Below, one piece after another: positions 1 to 8,040 of a stretch of 64,000 nt of DNA. The notes below the pieces were generated by a model. It had not been told where the DNA came from. It saw only the letters and a program-made list of their open reading frames with translations, and did no database searches. The position numbers and the translations under genes are program-made. Numbering within the stretch: the first letter of the stretch is position 1; every line of letters begins with the position of its first letter. Source of the stretch: Solirubrobacterales bacterium (lineage in GTDB: Bacteria > Actinomycetota > Thermoleophilia > Solirubrobacterales > Solirubrobacteraceae); the NCBI GenBank assembly GCA_025963965.1, contig JAOPZS010000084.1:62001-126000 (forward strand), written 5' to 3'.

Positions 1-1
1 C

Positions 2-574
2 GTAAAGGACACGTCGGCCGACGCCATCGATGAGAGTGTCGCCGACACGTGGGCGAAGGCCGTCGCGCTCGCCATCCTGATCGGCGGCTTGGCGTACTGT
101 CTGCTCGGCGCAGGCCTCGCCAAAATCTGTCATGCGCAGCCCTTTCAGGTCGATGAGGCGAACTTTGCGTTCTTCGCAGCGTTCATCGTCGTCGCCGGGG
201 CGATCGAGCGCTTCCTCGAGCCCCTCGCTGCACTCATGCCTCCCTGGAGTAAGAAGCTAACGTCCGCCACAAAGGCCGACCGTGCGCTGCTGTCGAGCAG
301 CATCGCACTCATCATCGGGATCATCGTGAGCTCCGCCTTCGGCCTTTACTTCCTCGAGGCCATCGGCATCAAGATCGGCACGGTCACGGGATCCGCGAAA
401 GCACCAACAGTGATGTTGGTGAAAGACGGAGACAAGCTCCTGCGCGGCTTGGACGTATTCGTTACGGCTCTCATCATCACGGGTGGAACCAAGCCGCTGC
501 ACGATCTGATCTCCTCGGTGGAAAAGAAGAAGGAAGAGATCAAGGCCAAGGCCAAGGTTGCCGCCGGCGCCTAA
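2..574 (+). CDS. Small multi-pass membrane protein, 5' end outside the window
   Basis: The frame is open to the first base of the window, so the TTG at 89 is probably internal and the true start lies upstream. The visible 190 residues hold about four hydrophobic stretches: one just before position 89, one around NFAFFAAFIVVAGAIERF, one around IALIIGIIVSSAFGLYFL, and one around FVTALIITGGTKPLHDLI. The C-terminus is lysine/glutamate rich (EKKKEEIKAKAKV) and probably cytoplasmic. Size and layout resemble holin-like or small phage/ICE membrane proteins, but I recognise no named family. It heads the mobile element as seen here. Function unknown. Confidence 0.6.
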   Translation, partial: VKDTSADAIDESVADTWAKAVALAILIGGLAYCLLGAGLAKICHAQPFQVDEANFAFFAAFIVVAGAIERFLEPLAALMPPWSKKLTSATKADRALLSSSIALIIGIIVSSAFGLYFLEAIGIKIGTVTGSAKAPTVMLVKDGDKLLRGLDVFVTALIITGGTKPLHDLISSVEKKKEEIKAKAKVAAGA

Positions 575-992
575 GCGGCGCGCATGTCCACGGGTCCCAG
601 GCAGACAATGACGGGACTAGAAGTTCACGCCGGCTGACGCGCGGAGCACCGCGCTCTGATCCGGGCTCCTGCGCCAGCAGCACGTGTAATGGGCTCGGAG
701 GAGAACCTAGCCGCGTCGACCCGGCTCGCGCTACGCCCCACGCCCATGCGACGCTTCCCGGCGCCTACCTGACCGCCAGCCACACAAGGAAGCTGATCCA
801 GCCGAGTGTCACGAGCACCGGACCGACGACCGGAAGATTTGCGGACACAGAGAAGCTGTGGCTGCGCAACGTTGGACCCGCCACGGTAGGGGCCTTCCGT
901 CCAATCGACGATACTCAAGGAGCTCAAAGGGTCACCGGAGCAGATCGGGGTCGCATGCCGGACGCTGGCAGTCTTCTCGAGGTAGGAGGGGA
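575..992. other. Intergenic stretch, no gene recognised
   Basis: No convincing protein lies in these 418 bases. Frames open here have no recognisable sequence or ribosome binding site. The last ten bases hold the GGAGG of the next gene. Nothing else was seen. Confidence 0.4.
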
Positions 993-1175
993 ATGTTCAA
1001 CGAGAACGACCGGGTTCGGGTTCCGAATCCGGAGGGCGACGGCACCGTCGAAGCGATCGTCATCGTGTCCGCCACCAAGAAGGGCGAGCTCAAGACCTGC
1101 TGGGTCCGCTACCTGGATGGCCCGCAGAAGGGGCTGCCCGCAAAAGTCGCTCATGACGACATCAAACGGGCCTAG
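993..1175 (+). CDS. Small hypothetical protein, 60 aa
   Basis: The ATG at 993 was chosen over an upstream in-frame start at 858 because a strong GGAGGGG ribosome binding site sits just before it and the upstream extension is low-complexity and arginine rich. The product starts MFNENDRVRVPNPEGDGTVE and is mostly predicted beta strand, with an aromatic CWVRYLDG segment. It looks like a small SH3/KOW-like barrel, but that is only an impression from strand pattern. Its neighbours are a membrane protein upstream and a convergent protease operon downstream. Function unknown. Confidence 0.5.
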   Translation: MFNENDRVRVPNPEGDGTVEAIVIVSATKKGELKTCWVRYLDGPQKGLPAKVAHDDIKRA

Positions 1176-1224
1176 CCGGCCTACTTCGGCTTCGGCGTGT
1201 TGAAAAGCACGCTTCGCGTTCGGC

Positions 1225-1398
1225 CTACAGGTCCGCTTGGCCCTCGTCGCCCTTGGTCAGCCGGTCCAGCGCCTCACGATTGCGCTCAAGCGACTCCGCG
1301 AGCCGCCGCTGAAACTCGGGGTCGTTGCGGGCCCTCTCGATCTGCGCGTCCAAGTCGACGCGCTCGGCCTTGATTTCGCTCCACTTCCGGCCCGGCAT
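1225..1398 (-). CDS. Small charged helical protein coupled to a protease gene
   Basis: A 57-residue frame starts with ATG at 1398, immediately after the TAG stop of the upstream protease gene with no spacer, which implies translational coupling. The protein begins MPGRKWSEIKAERVDLDAQI and is almost wholly charged helix (EFQRRLAESLERNREALDRL). The N-terminus resembles the leading helices of some small actinobacterial antitoxin-like regulators (KWSEIKAE), but no helix-turn-helix follows. It may be a partner or inhibitor of the protease; that is inference from coupling only. It is too short to stand out by length, but codon use and placement support it. Confidence 0.5.
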   Translation of the reverse strand: MPGRKWSEIKAERVDLDAQIERARNDPEFQRRLAESLERNREALDRLTKGDEGQADL

Positions 1399-2289
1399 CT
1401 ACTCGTCGCTCCGCTTCGGCGTGTTGACGAGCTGCCGGGTCAGATCATTCGCCGCGTCTATTCCTGCGCGCTTCGCCTCCTCGCTCTCGCTCATCAACGC
1501 CTCCCAGATCATGCTCGCGGGGAGCATCAGTCCGATGCCGTAGCGGCTCGCCGCCGCTGACCCCTCATCATCGTAGTGGGCCGTGAACATGCCGACGAGG
1601 ACTGCGAGCGACGCGAGTTCGTACAGGTCGTGTTCCGCAGCTTCGCGCGGCGGCTCTACTGGCATCTCCGCTGCATGAGAAAGGTTCGCGTACTGAAGGA
1701 CCGCGTAGCACGGCGAGCCGCTGAAACCGTCGTAGGAGCGGCAGTCCACCAAATTGGCCTGGTACTCGTACCTGTTCGGATTCTCGCGAGTGGGCTCTTT
1801 GACGATCTGGACGGGTGGCGAGCCAAGGGTCCCGCTGCGAGCCATCGGCAACAGCAATTCGCCGGGCAGCGCGAACGTGCCGACGTAGAACAACTCCGCT
1901 CCGAGGTTCGGTTCGGTGTCGGGCGTGATCTGGCGGTGCAGGTCGACCGAATGCGACGGGCGTTGAGGGCCGCTCAGCCGCGCGTACATGAGGTCCACGC
2001 CCTCGAACGGATACTCCCAGTCGATGACCGGGATCGGGTCGTGCAGGCGGCCCGAGAACGCGTTAGGGAGAGCCGCTTCGATAGTCGTCTCGTCGCGCGC
2101 TACATGGTGCGGCGCGACGAGGTAGCGATGCCCGTCAACGTCAACCAAGAAGCCGCCACCGCGAAACGCGCCCGCCGAAAAGATGCGGGCCGTGTTCCAA
2201 AGCATCGACGCAGCTAGCGGCATCCTGCGCGCCCAATCCGGCCAGTCGGCAAGCGAGTCGCCATGTGGCGGAACTCTAACGGTCAGCAT
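1399..2289 (-). CDS. Trypsin-like serine peptidase-fold protein
   Basis: The 296-residue protein shows the hallmarks of a chymotrypsin-fold peptidase. A glycine-rich strand (GGGFLVDVDGHRYLVA) is followed by the catalytic-His segment APHHVA (His61/62). A VDLMYARL segment supplies Asp99, and YDGFSGSPCY supplies Ser190 in a GxSGxP nucleophile motif. A final strand (GIGLMLPASMIWEAL) fits the end of the second barrel. There is no signal peptide or membrane segment, so it should act in the cytoplasm. That is unusual for a housekeeping S1 protease but common for peptidase modules of conflict systems. It is followed without a gap by a 57-aa gene. Substrate unknown; a role in defence or element control is inference. 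Confidence 0.7.
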   Translation of the reverse strand: MLTVRVPPHGDSLADWPDWARRMPLAASMLWNTARIFSAGAFRGGGFLVDVDGHRYLVAPHHVARDETTIEAALPNAFSGRLHDPIPVIDWEYPFEGVDLMYARLSGPQRPSHSVDLHRQITPDTEPNLGAELFYVGTFALPGELLLPMARSGTLGSPPVQIVKEPTRENPNRYEYQANLVDCRSYDGFSGSPCYAVLQYANLSHAAEMPVEPPREAAEHDLYELASLAVLVGMFTAHYDDEGSAAASRYGIGLMLPASMIWEALMSESEEAKRAGIDAANDLTRQLVNTPKRSDE

Positions 2290-2597
2290 TTGTCGGGTGA
2301 GTCGCGTATGTCATTCCGGCGCCGGGCTTGTCAGCGCGCACATCGCCAATAAATCGGTCTCCGACTGGGGCATGGATCCCGCCGCACCGGAACCGTCGCT
2401 GCGCGAAGACCAGACCCCGGGGTAGGTCCTCGCGATATCCAGACGGGTGCGGCGGTCGTCGCGGTGCCCCTTGCTCGTGGCCGCCCGGCCGCTCTCGCGG
2501 TCATTGCCGCGCAAGAAACGCTATGCCCGTCGCGGCTCCGGCTGGTCGTGGCGGGCTGTGTGTCTTGCCGCAGTTTCGGCGTGGCGGCTGGCGCGCC
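2290..2597. other. Divergent intergenic region between protease and ssb
   Basis: About 300 bases separate the leftward protease gene from the rightward ssb leader. No protein is supported. It must hold the protease promoter on the minus strand; I cannot pick out a convincing -35/-10 pair. Confidence 0.35.
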
Positions 2598-2673
2598 AAC
2601 CCCGCAAAGGGGGTTCCCCTACGCGCCCACGGCGCTCCGGTTCCGCGCGCCGGACCCCGCCGGTTTACGGCGG
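2598..2673 (+). promoter_or_regulatory. Structured leader upstream of ssb
   Basis: Three GC hairpins sit in a row: AACCCC (2598-2603) with GGGGTT (2610-2615), TCCGG (2636-2640) with CCGGA (2650-2654), and CCGCCG (2657-2662) with CGGCGG (2668-2673). They end about 35 bases before the ssb start. Similar strongly structured leaders precede parB, the DUF3072 gene and ardC in this element. This one shares the layout but not clear sequence identity with the others. Role (RNA element, attenuator or single-strand promoter) is inference. Confidence 0.5.
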
Positions 2674-2708
2674 CGTCACAACCACCACCACCAGCAAGGG
2701 AGCGCCCG

Positions 2709-3041
2709 ATGAACATCAACAAGATCATCTGCACCGGCCGCCTCACCAAGGACCCCGAGCTCAGGCAGCTGACTACTGAGACTACGGTCTGCGAGCTACG
2801 GCTCGCGGTCGACGGGATGGGCCGCGGCCGCGAGGCCGGCTACATCAATGTGAGCGTCTTCGGAGCCGGCGGCGTCGCGGCGGCGGAGCACCTCGCAAAG
2901 GGCTGGCTCGTCGCAGTCGACGGGCGCCTCGAGTACCGGGAGTGGGACACCGAGGCCGGCAAGCGCCACGACTACACGGTCATCGGGAACGTCGAGTTCC
3001 TCACGGCACCTCGCGGGGCCGAAGTGGATGAGGCCGCCTGA
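2709..3041 (+). CDS. ssb: Single-stranded DNA-binding protein, short form
   Basis: The ATG at 2709 follows an AAGGGAG ribosome binding site. The 110-residue product begins MNINKIICTGRLTKDPELR, the standard opening of bacterial SSB (strand 1 of the OB fold). It continues through ELRLAVDG, the YINVSVFG strand, and AKGWLVAVDGRLEYREW, matching the family's GxxVxVxGRLxxRxW. It is shorter than chromosomal SSB and lacks the linker and the acidic DDDIPF-type tip that recruits partners; it ends EVDEAA. SSB proteins of conjugative elements protect the incoming strand, which fits the relaxase and ArdC genes here. The next gene is a ParB-like protein. Confidence 0.85.
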   Translation: MNINKIICTGRLTKDPELRQLTTETTVCELRLAVDGMGRGREAGYINVSVFGAGGVAAAEHLAKGWLVAVDGRLEYREWDTEAGKRHDYTVIGNVEFLTAPRGAEVDEAA

Positions 3042-3067
3042 TCAACAACGCGGTCAGAGGAGGGAGA

Positions 3068-3146
3068 GGGGCTGGCACGGAAGCCGGCCCCTCCCCAGTT
3101 TCGCACCCTGACGGGTGCGGTCTGGTCGGGTCCGGCTCCCGCACCC
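3068..3146 (+). promoter_or_regulatory. Structured leader upstream of parB
   Basis: Hairpin 1 pairs GGGGCTGGC (3068-3076) with GCCGGCCCC (3083-3091). Hairpin 2 pairs CGCACCC (3102-3108) with GGGTGCG (3113-3119). A later CCGCACCC (3139-3146) can compete for GGGTGCGG (3113-3120), so two folds exclude each other. From about 3098 to the start codon the sequence aligns with the ardC leader, with base-pair changes that preserve pairing (CACCC/GGGTG here, CGCCC/GGGCG there). A GAAGGAG ribosome binding site follows. Confidence 0.55.
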
Positions 3147-3177
3147 GGCGAGAGCCACCCACCGAAGGAGAGAAGCC

Positions 3178-4752
3178 ATGGCTTCCACCACCGAAACACC
3201 CGGCCACACCCAGCCGGAGCTGGCGAGCATCCCGATCAGCGACATCGCCATCGAGGACGGGTTCAACCCGCGAGGCGAGGTCCTCGAGAACGACGAGCTT
3301 CGTGCGCTCGCCGAGACGATCCGAAACCACGGCTGCCTGCTCCCGATCAGGGTCCGCCGCGAGGGCAACCGCTTTGTGCTGGTCGCGGGGAAGCGCCGCT
3401 ACCGTGCCGCCCAGATCGCAGGGCTGAGCGAGATCCCGGCCAGCATCCTCGCCGCGCACGCGGGGGAGGAACCCGCGGAGCGGCTGACCGAAGCGCTGAT
3501 CGAGAACGAGCTGCGCTCACAGATCGACCCGGTTCACCGGGCACTCGCCTACCAGACGCTGCTCGAGCAGGGCCTCACGATCCGCGGGATCGCCGAGCGC
3601 CTCGGCGGCACCACAGGCCGCCGCGGCCGTGAACAGCGAATCAAAGAGCACCTCGAGATCCTTGACCTGCCCGAGCAACTGCAGGTGAGGGTCGGGGAGG
3701 GGGAGATCCCGATGCTCGCGGTGAAAGCGCTCCGGCAGCTCGCCGAGATCCACCCGGACCTCGCGAGCGCCGCGGTGAAGGCGGTCGAGCCGGCCGAGGA
3801 GTACGAAGAGCCCTACTGCTGGGCGGACGTCGCCGCCGCACCGATACAGACGGCCGTCAACTGCTGCGAGCAGCTGCCCGCCGGGATCTACTCCACACGC
3901 GAGAGCTACCCGCTTGAGAGCTTCAACCTGAGCGAGCAGGCGAGCGCGGACCTTGCGGTGCTCGCCGAGCACGGGCACGCCCCGGAGCTGATGGGGTTCA
4001 CGGGCCCGCTGGTCGACCGGGCGGCTGCGCTCGGTGCGGTGCACGACGCGGGGTGGTGCCAGATCATCGCCGGCCAAGATGTCGCCGACGCGCTCGCCGC
4101 CGACTGGCTCGCCGAGGCGCGCAAGAAGAGCGACGAGCACGCCGCCACTGCGCCCTCGCGCAACGGCGTGGAGCACGGGACGGACGCAGCGGAGGCAGCC
4201 GAGCAGTTGCGTCAGCAGGCCGCCGCGGAGCGCGCCCACCAATGCGAGCAGCACGATGACGCTGTCGCTTACAACCTGCGGCTCGGGGTGCTCGCGTTCA
4301 AGCACCTCGCCCGGGTCAAGGTCGACGAGCGGGTCCTGCGGATCCTCACTGCAGTTGACGTGGGCCGGAGTCTGCGCGTGCTCGCTGCCCGAGGCGCCCG
4401 CCTGACGGCGCCGGGCTGGGTCACCCAGACCGAGCAGAAGAACGGACGCACCACGACCAGCTACCTCGAGGCGCACGACGCGCAGCAGCGGGCGTTCGAG
4501 TTCCTCGCCGGGGCGAAATCCGTGGGTGAGATCGCGGGCCGCGCACTCACGTTAATCGCGCTCGCAGTCCACGCCGACGAGGAAGCCGTCGCCGCCTCGA
4601 ACCGCAGCTACTACGGGGTCAGCTTCCGTGGACCGTTCGCGGAGCAGGCAAAGAACGATCTGATGGAGCTGATTGCAGAGCGGATCGCTGAGGGCGAGCT
4701 TCCCGCGCTCGATGAGCGGCTTGGCCGAGGCCCGAACGGCCAGGACGCCTGA
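3178..4752 (+). CDS. ParB/Srx-domain protein
   Basis: ATG at 3178 is preceded by GAAGGAG. The 524-residue product has a ParB N-terminal domain at about residues 15-110: an IPISDIAIEDGFNPRG entry strand, ETIRNHGCLLPIRVR, and the GKRRYRAAQIAG box that matches the family's GERRYRA nucleotide-binding motif. ALIENELRSQIDPVHRALAY is the usual ParB helix before the helix-turn-helix (LTIRGIAERLG). The remaining 350 residues are helical and not recognised. No ParA partner lies in the window, so a classical partition role is doubtful. ParB-fold proteins of mobile elements can also act as nucleases or regulators. The RYRA arginines and ENE motif are present, so CTP binding is possible but unproven. Confidence 0.75.
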   Translation: MASTTETPGHTQPELASIPISDIAIEDGFNPRGEVLENDELRALAETIRNHGCLLPIRVRREGNRFVLVAGKRRYRAAQIAGLSEIPASILAAHAGEEPAERLTEALIENELRSQIDPVHRALAYQTLLEQGLTIRGIAERLGGTTGRRGREQRIKEHLEILDLPEQLQVRVGEGEIPMLAVKALRQLAEIHPDLASAAVKAVEPAEEYEEPYCWADVAAAPIQTAVNCCEQLPAGIYSTRESYPLESFNLSEQASADLAVLAEHGHAPELMGFTGPLVDRAAALGAVHDAGWCQIIAGQDVADALAADWLAEARKKSDEHAATAPSRNGVEHGTDAAEAAEQLRQQAAAERAHQCEQHDDAVAYNLRLGVLAFKHLARVKVDERVLRILTAVDVGRSLRVLAARGARLTAPGWVTQTEQKNGRTTTSYLEAHDAQQRAFEFLAGAKSVGEIAGRALTLIALAVHADEEAVAASNRSYYGVSFRGPFAEQAKNDLMELIAERIAEGELPALDERLGRGPNGQDA

Positions 4753-4769
4753 ACAGTCGGCGGGCGCGT

Positions 4770-4919
4770 GGTCGTGGGTGAGCAGCCGCTGATGAAAGCA
4801 GCCCGGCCGGGCCGCGTAAAGGCCCGCCTCCGGCCGCCCTATCGGGCGGTCCCTGACGGGACGGGCCTTGACCCGGCCCGGCCGGCCCGCAGCAGCCGGG
4901 GTCGTGCTCACCCACGACC
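4770..4919 (+). promoter_or_regulatory. 150-base inverted-repeat leader upstream of the DUF3072 gene
   Basis: A perfect 15-base inverted repeat, GGTCGTGGGTGAGCA at 4770-4784 and its complement at 4905-4919, closes a large structure. Inside are CCGCCC/GGGCGG (4835-4840, 4845-4850), TCCC/GGGA (4851-4854, 4859-4862) and long imperfect pairings of GGCCGGGCC-type blocks. The element starts 17 bases after the parB stop and ends 13 bases before the next ATG. It could terminate parB transcripts, regulate the next gene, or fold as single-stranded DNA during transfer. Confidence 0.55.
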
Positions 4920-4932
4920 AACGGAGGCCCAG

Positions 4933-6054
4933 ATGACCAGCACAACCCAAAGGCCCGCGACGGCGAAGCAGCTCAGCTACCTGCGAGTGCTCGCGCAGAG
5001 AACAGGGACCACGTTCACACCGCCCGCGAGCAGTCGGCACGCAAGCCGGGAGATCGAGCGGATGCGCGGCCTGAAGGCGGAGCGGACCGACCCGCGTGAG
5101 CGGGGCGAATCCCTCGACCGGTACGCGGCCGCACCGGATGACGAGGAACCCAGCGGGCGCACCGCAGTCCCAACCGGGCCCGGGCGAACGCCACACAGCC
5201 GGCAGGCGCCCGGGTCCGAGAAACCTCGCTCGCGGACAGCGCGAGCGACGGTGATCGCAAGCCACACCCGGGGCGGGAGCCCACGCCAGGTGATCACGGT
5301 CGCGATCGCCGGGCGGACCCTCGTGATCGACCGCTCACCAGCGCGCGGCGACGCCCGGGTCCTCGCCCGGCTCGAGCCCGAGGAGCCGCAAGAGAACGCG
5401 CGACTGATCGCGCGGATGTACATCGCCGACACGACAAGCAGCCCACCCCGCCGTGTCACGGCCGCGGATCTCAAGAGCCCCGAGCGGGCACCAGTCGATC
5501 CTGCACCGGTTCGCTGGGAGACACCGCTGATCGCCGGCATCGGCGCGACCTTCCAGATCCAGCGGGCCGCGACCGGCGGCATCGCTGTGGTCCGCTGGAC
5601 CAAGACACGCGGCCGCGGCGAAAGCCCGGCGGCCGCCGTCCCGCTGCGGCAAGTCGTCGCTCAGCTCGAGGACTACCAGCCCGCGATCGCCATGACCCGA
5701 GCCGCGATCGACGCCAACGATCAAGACCCCCAAGTGAGCGTCGTCAAGCTGAAGGCCGAGCTTCAGCGGCTGACCGAGAGCAGGATCGTGCTGAACCGGC
5801 GGCTACGCGAACACGTCCAACGAGCCGTCGAGCACGACCAGACCACGATGAGCGCGATCGCCGTGCGCTGCGGACGGTTCCGGACGAGCGACCGTGGAGG
5901 CCGGACGGGGGAGACCAGCTGGCTGGCTCGCCGCATCGGCGTGCTCGCAGAGGCAGGCGCCGCGCGGCCGACGCCGTGGGTGCACACCGACGTGCTCGCC
6001 GTGATCGCACGCGACGGGCTTGGCATCAACCCCTGCGAGGCAGAACTCGGATGA
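4933..6054 (+). CDS. DUF3072-like N-terminus, mobile-element protein
   Basis: ATG at 4933 with ACGGAGG upstream was chosen over earlier in-frame starts, which lie inside the inverted repeat. The product has 373 residues. Residues about 8-40 (ATAKQLSYLRVLAQRTG, then TFTPPASSRHASREIERM) match the short DUF3072 module found in many actinobacterial plasmid and integrative-element proteins. The middle is a disordered, arginine/proline-rich linker. The rest is a mixed alpha/beta region of unknown type with a charged helical stretch (LKAELQRLTESRIVLNRRLR). It follows parB in the same direction. Function unknown; the family is tied to mobile elements by context rather than experiment. Confidence 0.65.
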   Translation: MTSTTQRPATAKQLSYLRVLAQRTGTTFTPPASSRHASREIERMRGLKAERTDPRERGESLDRYAAAPDDEEPSGRTAVPTGPGRTPHSRQAPGSEKPRSRTARATVIASHTRGGSPRQVITVAIAGRTLVIDRSPARGDARVLARLEPEEPQENARLIARMYIADTTSSPPRRVTAADLKSPERAPVDPAPVRWETPLIAGIGATFQIQRAATGGIAVVRWTKTRGRGESPAAAVPLRQVVAQLEDYQPAIAMTRAAIDANDQDPQVSVVKLKAELQRLTESRIVLNRRLREHVQRAVEHDQTTMSAIAVRCGRFRTSDRGGRTGETSWLARRIGVLAEAGAARPTPWVHTDVLAVIARDGLGINPCEAELG

Positions 6055-6274
6055 GGCATTGGCGACCTCAGCGGGGCTTTTCGCCGGGCTCGCGACCTGA
6101 GCGACAGTTGGCGGTTCGATTTGTTGCTGCTGCCCGGCGACGCAGCTCAAATGACGGCCACAACGACGAAGAACGCGATCACGCTCCCAAGCAGTTTCCC
6201 CCGCGGAGTTTGAACACGCCACTTCTCCAGCCGCACAATGACTCGACACTCGCCGGCAAGTACCGGCCGGTGCC

Positions 6275-6631
6275 TTAACCCACACCCACGGACCGCACAC
6301 GACCATCGGACAGATGTACATCGATCCGGAACGGAAGGTAGTCCATGGTGAGCCCCACACCGGGCCTCAACGGGCTCACGACACGAAACCAATTGCCGTG
6401 GTGTTCCGCGATGAACTCCGCCGCTTTTACGGTTAGCCCGACGAGAATCGCTGCGTTCCACTGACGACCACAGAGCTTAGGATCCGGCGGGCTGCGCCAA
6501 GCAAGACCTGCACCGCCCTTTGGGTTGCAGACACCGACCACGTACTTGGCCTTCGGATCCTTCGGTAATGCTTGTCCGCCGCAGCCAGCGAGGACGACAC
6601 CCAAGCATACGAGCAGGCGATAGCGCCGCAT
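6275..6631 (-). CDS. Small lipoprotein, possibly I78-inhibitor-like
   Basis: Start ATG at 6631 (an earlier in-frame start at 6655 was not preferred) gives MRRYRLLVCLGVVLAGCGG, a signal peptide with lipobox LAGC, so the protein should be lipid-anchored outside the membrane. The mature part of about 100 residues ends LTMDYLPFRIDVHLSDG followed by a short glycine/valine tail. That segment resembles the TMDYxPxRxNVxLDxxG core of peptidase inhibitor family I78, but the usual final CG is replaced by VG. It points left, opposite to its backbone neighbours. Assignment to I78 is a weak resemblance by eye. Confidence 0.55.
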   Translation of the reverse strand: MRRYRLLVCLGVVLAGCGGQALPKDPKAKYVVGVCNPKGGAGLAWRSPPDPKLCGRQWNAAILVGLTVKAAEFIAEHHGNWFRVVSPLRPGVGLTMDYLPFRIDVHLSDGRVRSVGVG

Positions 6632-6974
6632 CGTCTTGCCGCTACCCAAGCTCATCTCCCGGACAAACCCTCGTTCGTGTTGGTTGTTGTCCCATATCCG
6701 GCAAGCACCTGCCGACCCCGACGCCCCACCTATGGATGGGGGAGGGGTACACCCCTGCTGCTAGGGAACGGACGTTCCGCTTTACAAGGTGTGTAAAGGG
6801 GGACTCGGGATTGTGTCGGGCGGTGGCGCACAACTAAAATCCGTGTCCTTCCAGGGTTTGCTTCTCCGGTGGTGGCTCGCTTCGGCGGGCCACCACTGTA
6901 TTTGGGGTGCGTCTAAGGGAGGGGGCACCCCCCCATACGTTCGCGGAGACCCGAGCGGGCCACGCGTGCAGCGC
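6632..6974. other. Intergenic region with a strong hairpin
   Basis: No gene is supported. A hairpin with GTGGTGGC (6869-6876) and GCCACCAC (6889-6896) is followed by GTATTTGG. It could end rightward transcripts or be an orphan copy of the structured leaders seen elsewhere in the element. Confidence 0.4.
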
Positions 6975-7652
6975 TCAGAGCGGCGCCTCCTTCGCCGCCC
7001 CTCCTTCGCTCCAGTAAAGCCGGTTGTCGGACGCGGCGAGCGAGCCGGCTTCGACGGCGGGCGAGCTGGCGAGGAGCCGTGGCGTCCTGGAACCGGACGG
7101 CAGCGCGTAGACCTGCCGCGCTGACGAGACGACTGGTTCGCCGCCGGGCACCGGGTAGAGCGCTTCTCCGCCCGCGATCCAGCCGACGCCGCCCGACGGC
7201 GTCACGACGATGCTGAGCAGGCCGCCGTGCAGACTGAAGAACCCGCCAGGGGAGCCAACCATTTCCAGACGACCGGTCGCCACGTCAAGCCTGCAGACTC
7301 GCCATGGGTCTGGGCCTTCTTTCCCCGCGATTCGGAGCCCGTAGACGAGGAACCGACCTGCGGAGGCGAGCGGACGCGCGGTCAGACCGAGCGTGTCCTG
7401 CGTTTCGTCGCCGAGCCACTTGCAGGTGTTGCGGGAGCGCCAGCAGGCAATCGTGCGCAGGAAGGGTTCGACGTTCGGGTGGCGTTCGTTCAGGCGCGCG
7501 ACCGCACGCACGACGGTGATCGGGCCATCGCGCAGCACGACGTGACACGGTGCCTGCCTGCAGAGCTTGCTGCGCGAGGCTGCCTCGCCCGGCGCCGACA
7601 GTGCCAGGGCTGCCAGGGCGGCAGCGAGGGCGCACAAACGAAAGCGAGACAT
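6975..7652 (-). CDS. Secreted hypothetical protein
   Basis: Start ATG at 7652 is set by a strong AGGAGGGG ribosome binding site. Longer in-frame extensions upstream have no coding character. The 225-residue protein begins MSRFRLCALAAALAALALSA, a clear signal peptide with probable cleavage after GEA. The mature part has four cysteines in its first half (LCRQAPCHV and a CWRSRNTC segment) that could form two disulphides. It then has repeated beta-rich segments such as LVYGLRIAGKEG, LLSIVVTPSGGVGWIAGG and ALPSGSRTPRLL, suggestive of a small beta-propeller-like fold. No enzymatic motif was seen. Common-looking secreted protein type for this class; function unknown. Confidence 0.65.
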   Translation of the reverse strand: MSRFRLCALAAALAALALSAPGEAASRSKLCRQAPCHVVLRDGPITVVRAVARLNERHPNVEPFLRTIACWRSRNTCKWLGDETQDTLGLTARPLASAGRFLVYGLRIAGKEGPDPWRVCRLDVATGRLEMVGSPGGFFSLHGGLLSIVVTPSGGVGWIAGGEALYPVPGGEPVVSSARQVYALPSGSRTPRLLASSPAVEAGSLAASDNRLYWSEGGAAKEAPL

Positions 7653-7733
7653 GCCCCTCCTACTACCCGGAAGAGGCGCGGGCACATGCGCCGCGCAGGC
7701 GTCCGTGGACTCTTCAGCGCCAGATGCCCCTGA

Positions 7734-7955
7734 GTGGTCTTTCCACGCTTGCCCTTTCACGCCAGCGCCGGACGACACAACCGGGCAGACATACTCCGAA
7801 CCAGCCTCGTGCGGCCGGAGCGGCTCCGTGAGCTCTACGAGCACATCGAGCCGGACCTCTACTTCTACCCCGCGATCGACCCGGCCGCGTCCCGCGCGAA
7901 GGTCAACCGGGCGCTCCATCAGCCCGACCCGGATTCCATCGCAGACGAACCGTAG
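7734..7955 (+). CDS. Short hypothetical protein
   Basis: A 73-residue frame starts with GTG at 7734. The second half (ERLRELYEHIEPDLYFYPA, then DPAASRAKVNRALHQ) looks like a real helical protein with sensible amino-acid composition. The first half is less convincing, and no good ribosome binding site is visible, so the start may be further in. It precedes the winged-helix gene in the same direction. No family recognised. Confidence 0.35.
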   Translation: MVFPRLPFHASAGRHNRADILRTSLVRPERLRELYEHIEPDLYFYPAIDPAASRAKVNRALHQPDPDSIADEP

Positions 7956-7981
7956 CCTCGGAGAGCAGAACCCCAAATAGC

Positions 7982-8013
7982 GGCCCCCGCGCAGCTTGCG
8001 ACTGCCGGGGGCC
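7982..8013 (+). promoter_or_regulatory. Hairpin upstream of the winged-helix gene
   Basis: GGCCCCCG (7982-7989) pairs perfectly with CGGGGGCC (8006-8013), enclosing a smaller CGCA/TGCG stem. It lies 27 bases before the next start codon. It may terminate upstream transcripts or serve as a leader for the regulator gene. Confidence 0.45.
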
Positions 8014-8040
8014 CGGCACGGAAAGGAAGACGCCTTCCCA

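Noticed and set aside
3178-4752. Partition locus parAB
   Set aside because: No ParA gene or parS array was seen; ParB-fold alone does not prove partition.
6148-6237. A 29-codon GTG-started membrane peptide (GKLLGSVIAFFVVVAVI)
   Set aside because: A hydrophobic end is visible, but there is no ribosome binding site and it is too short to separate from chance.
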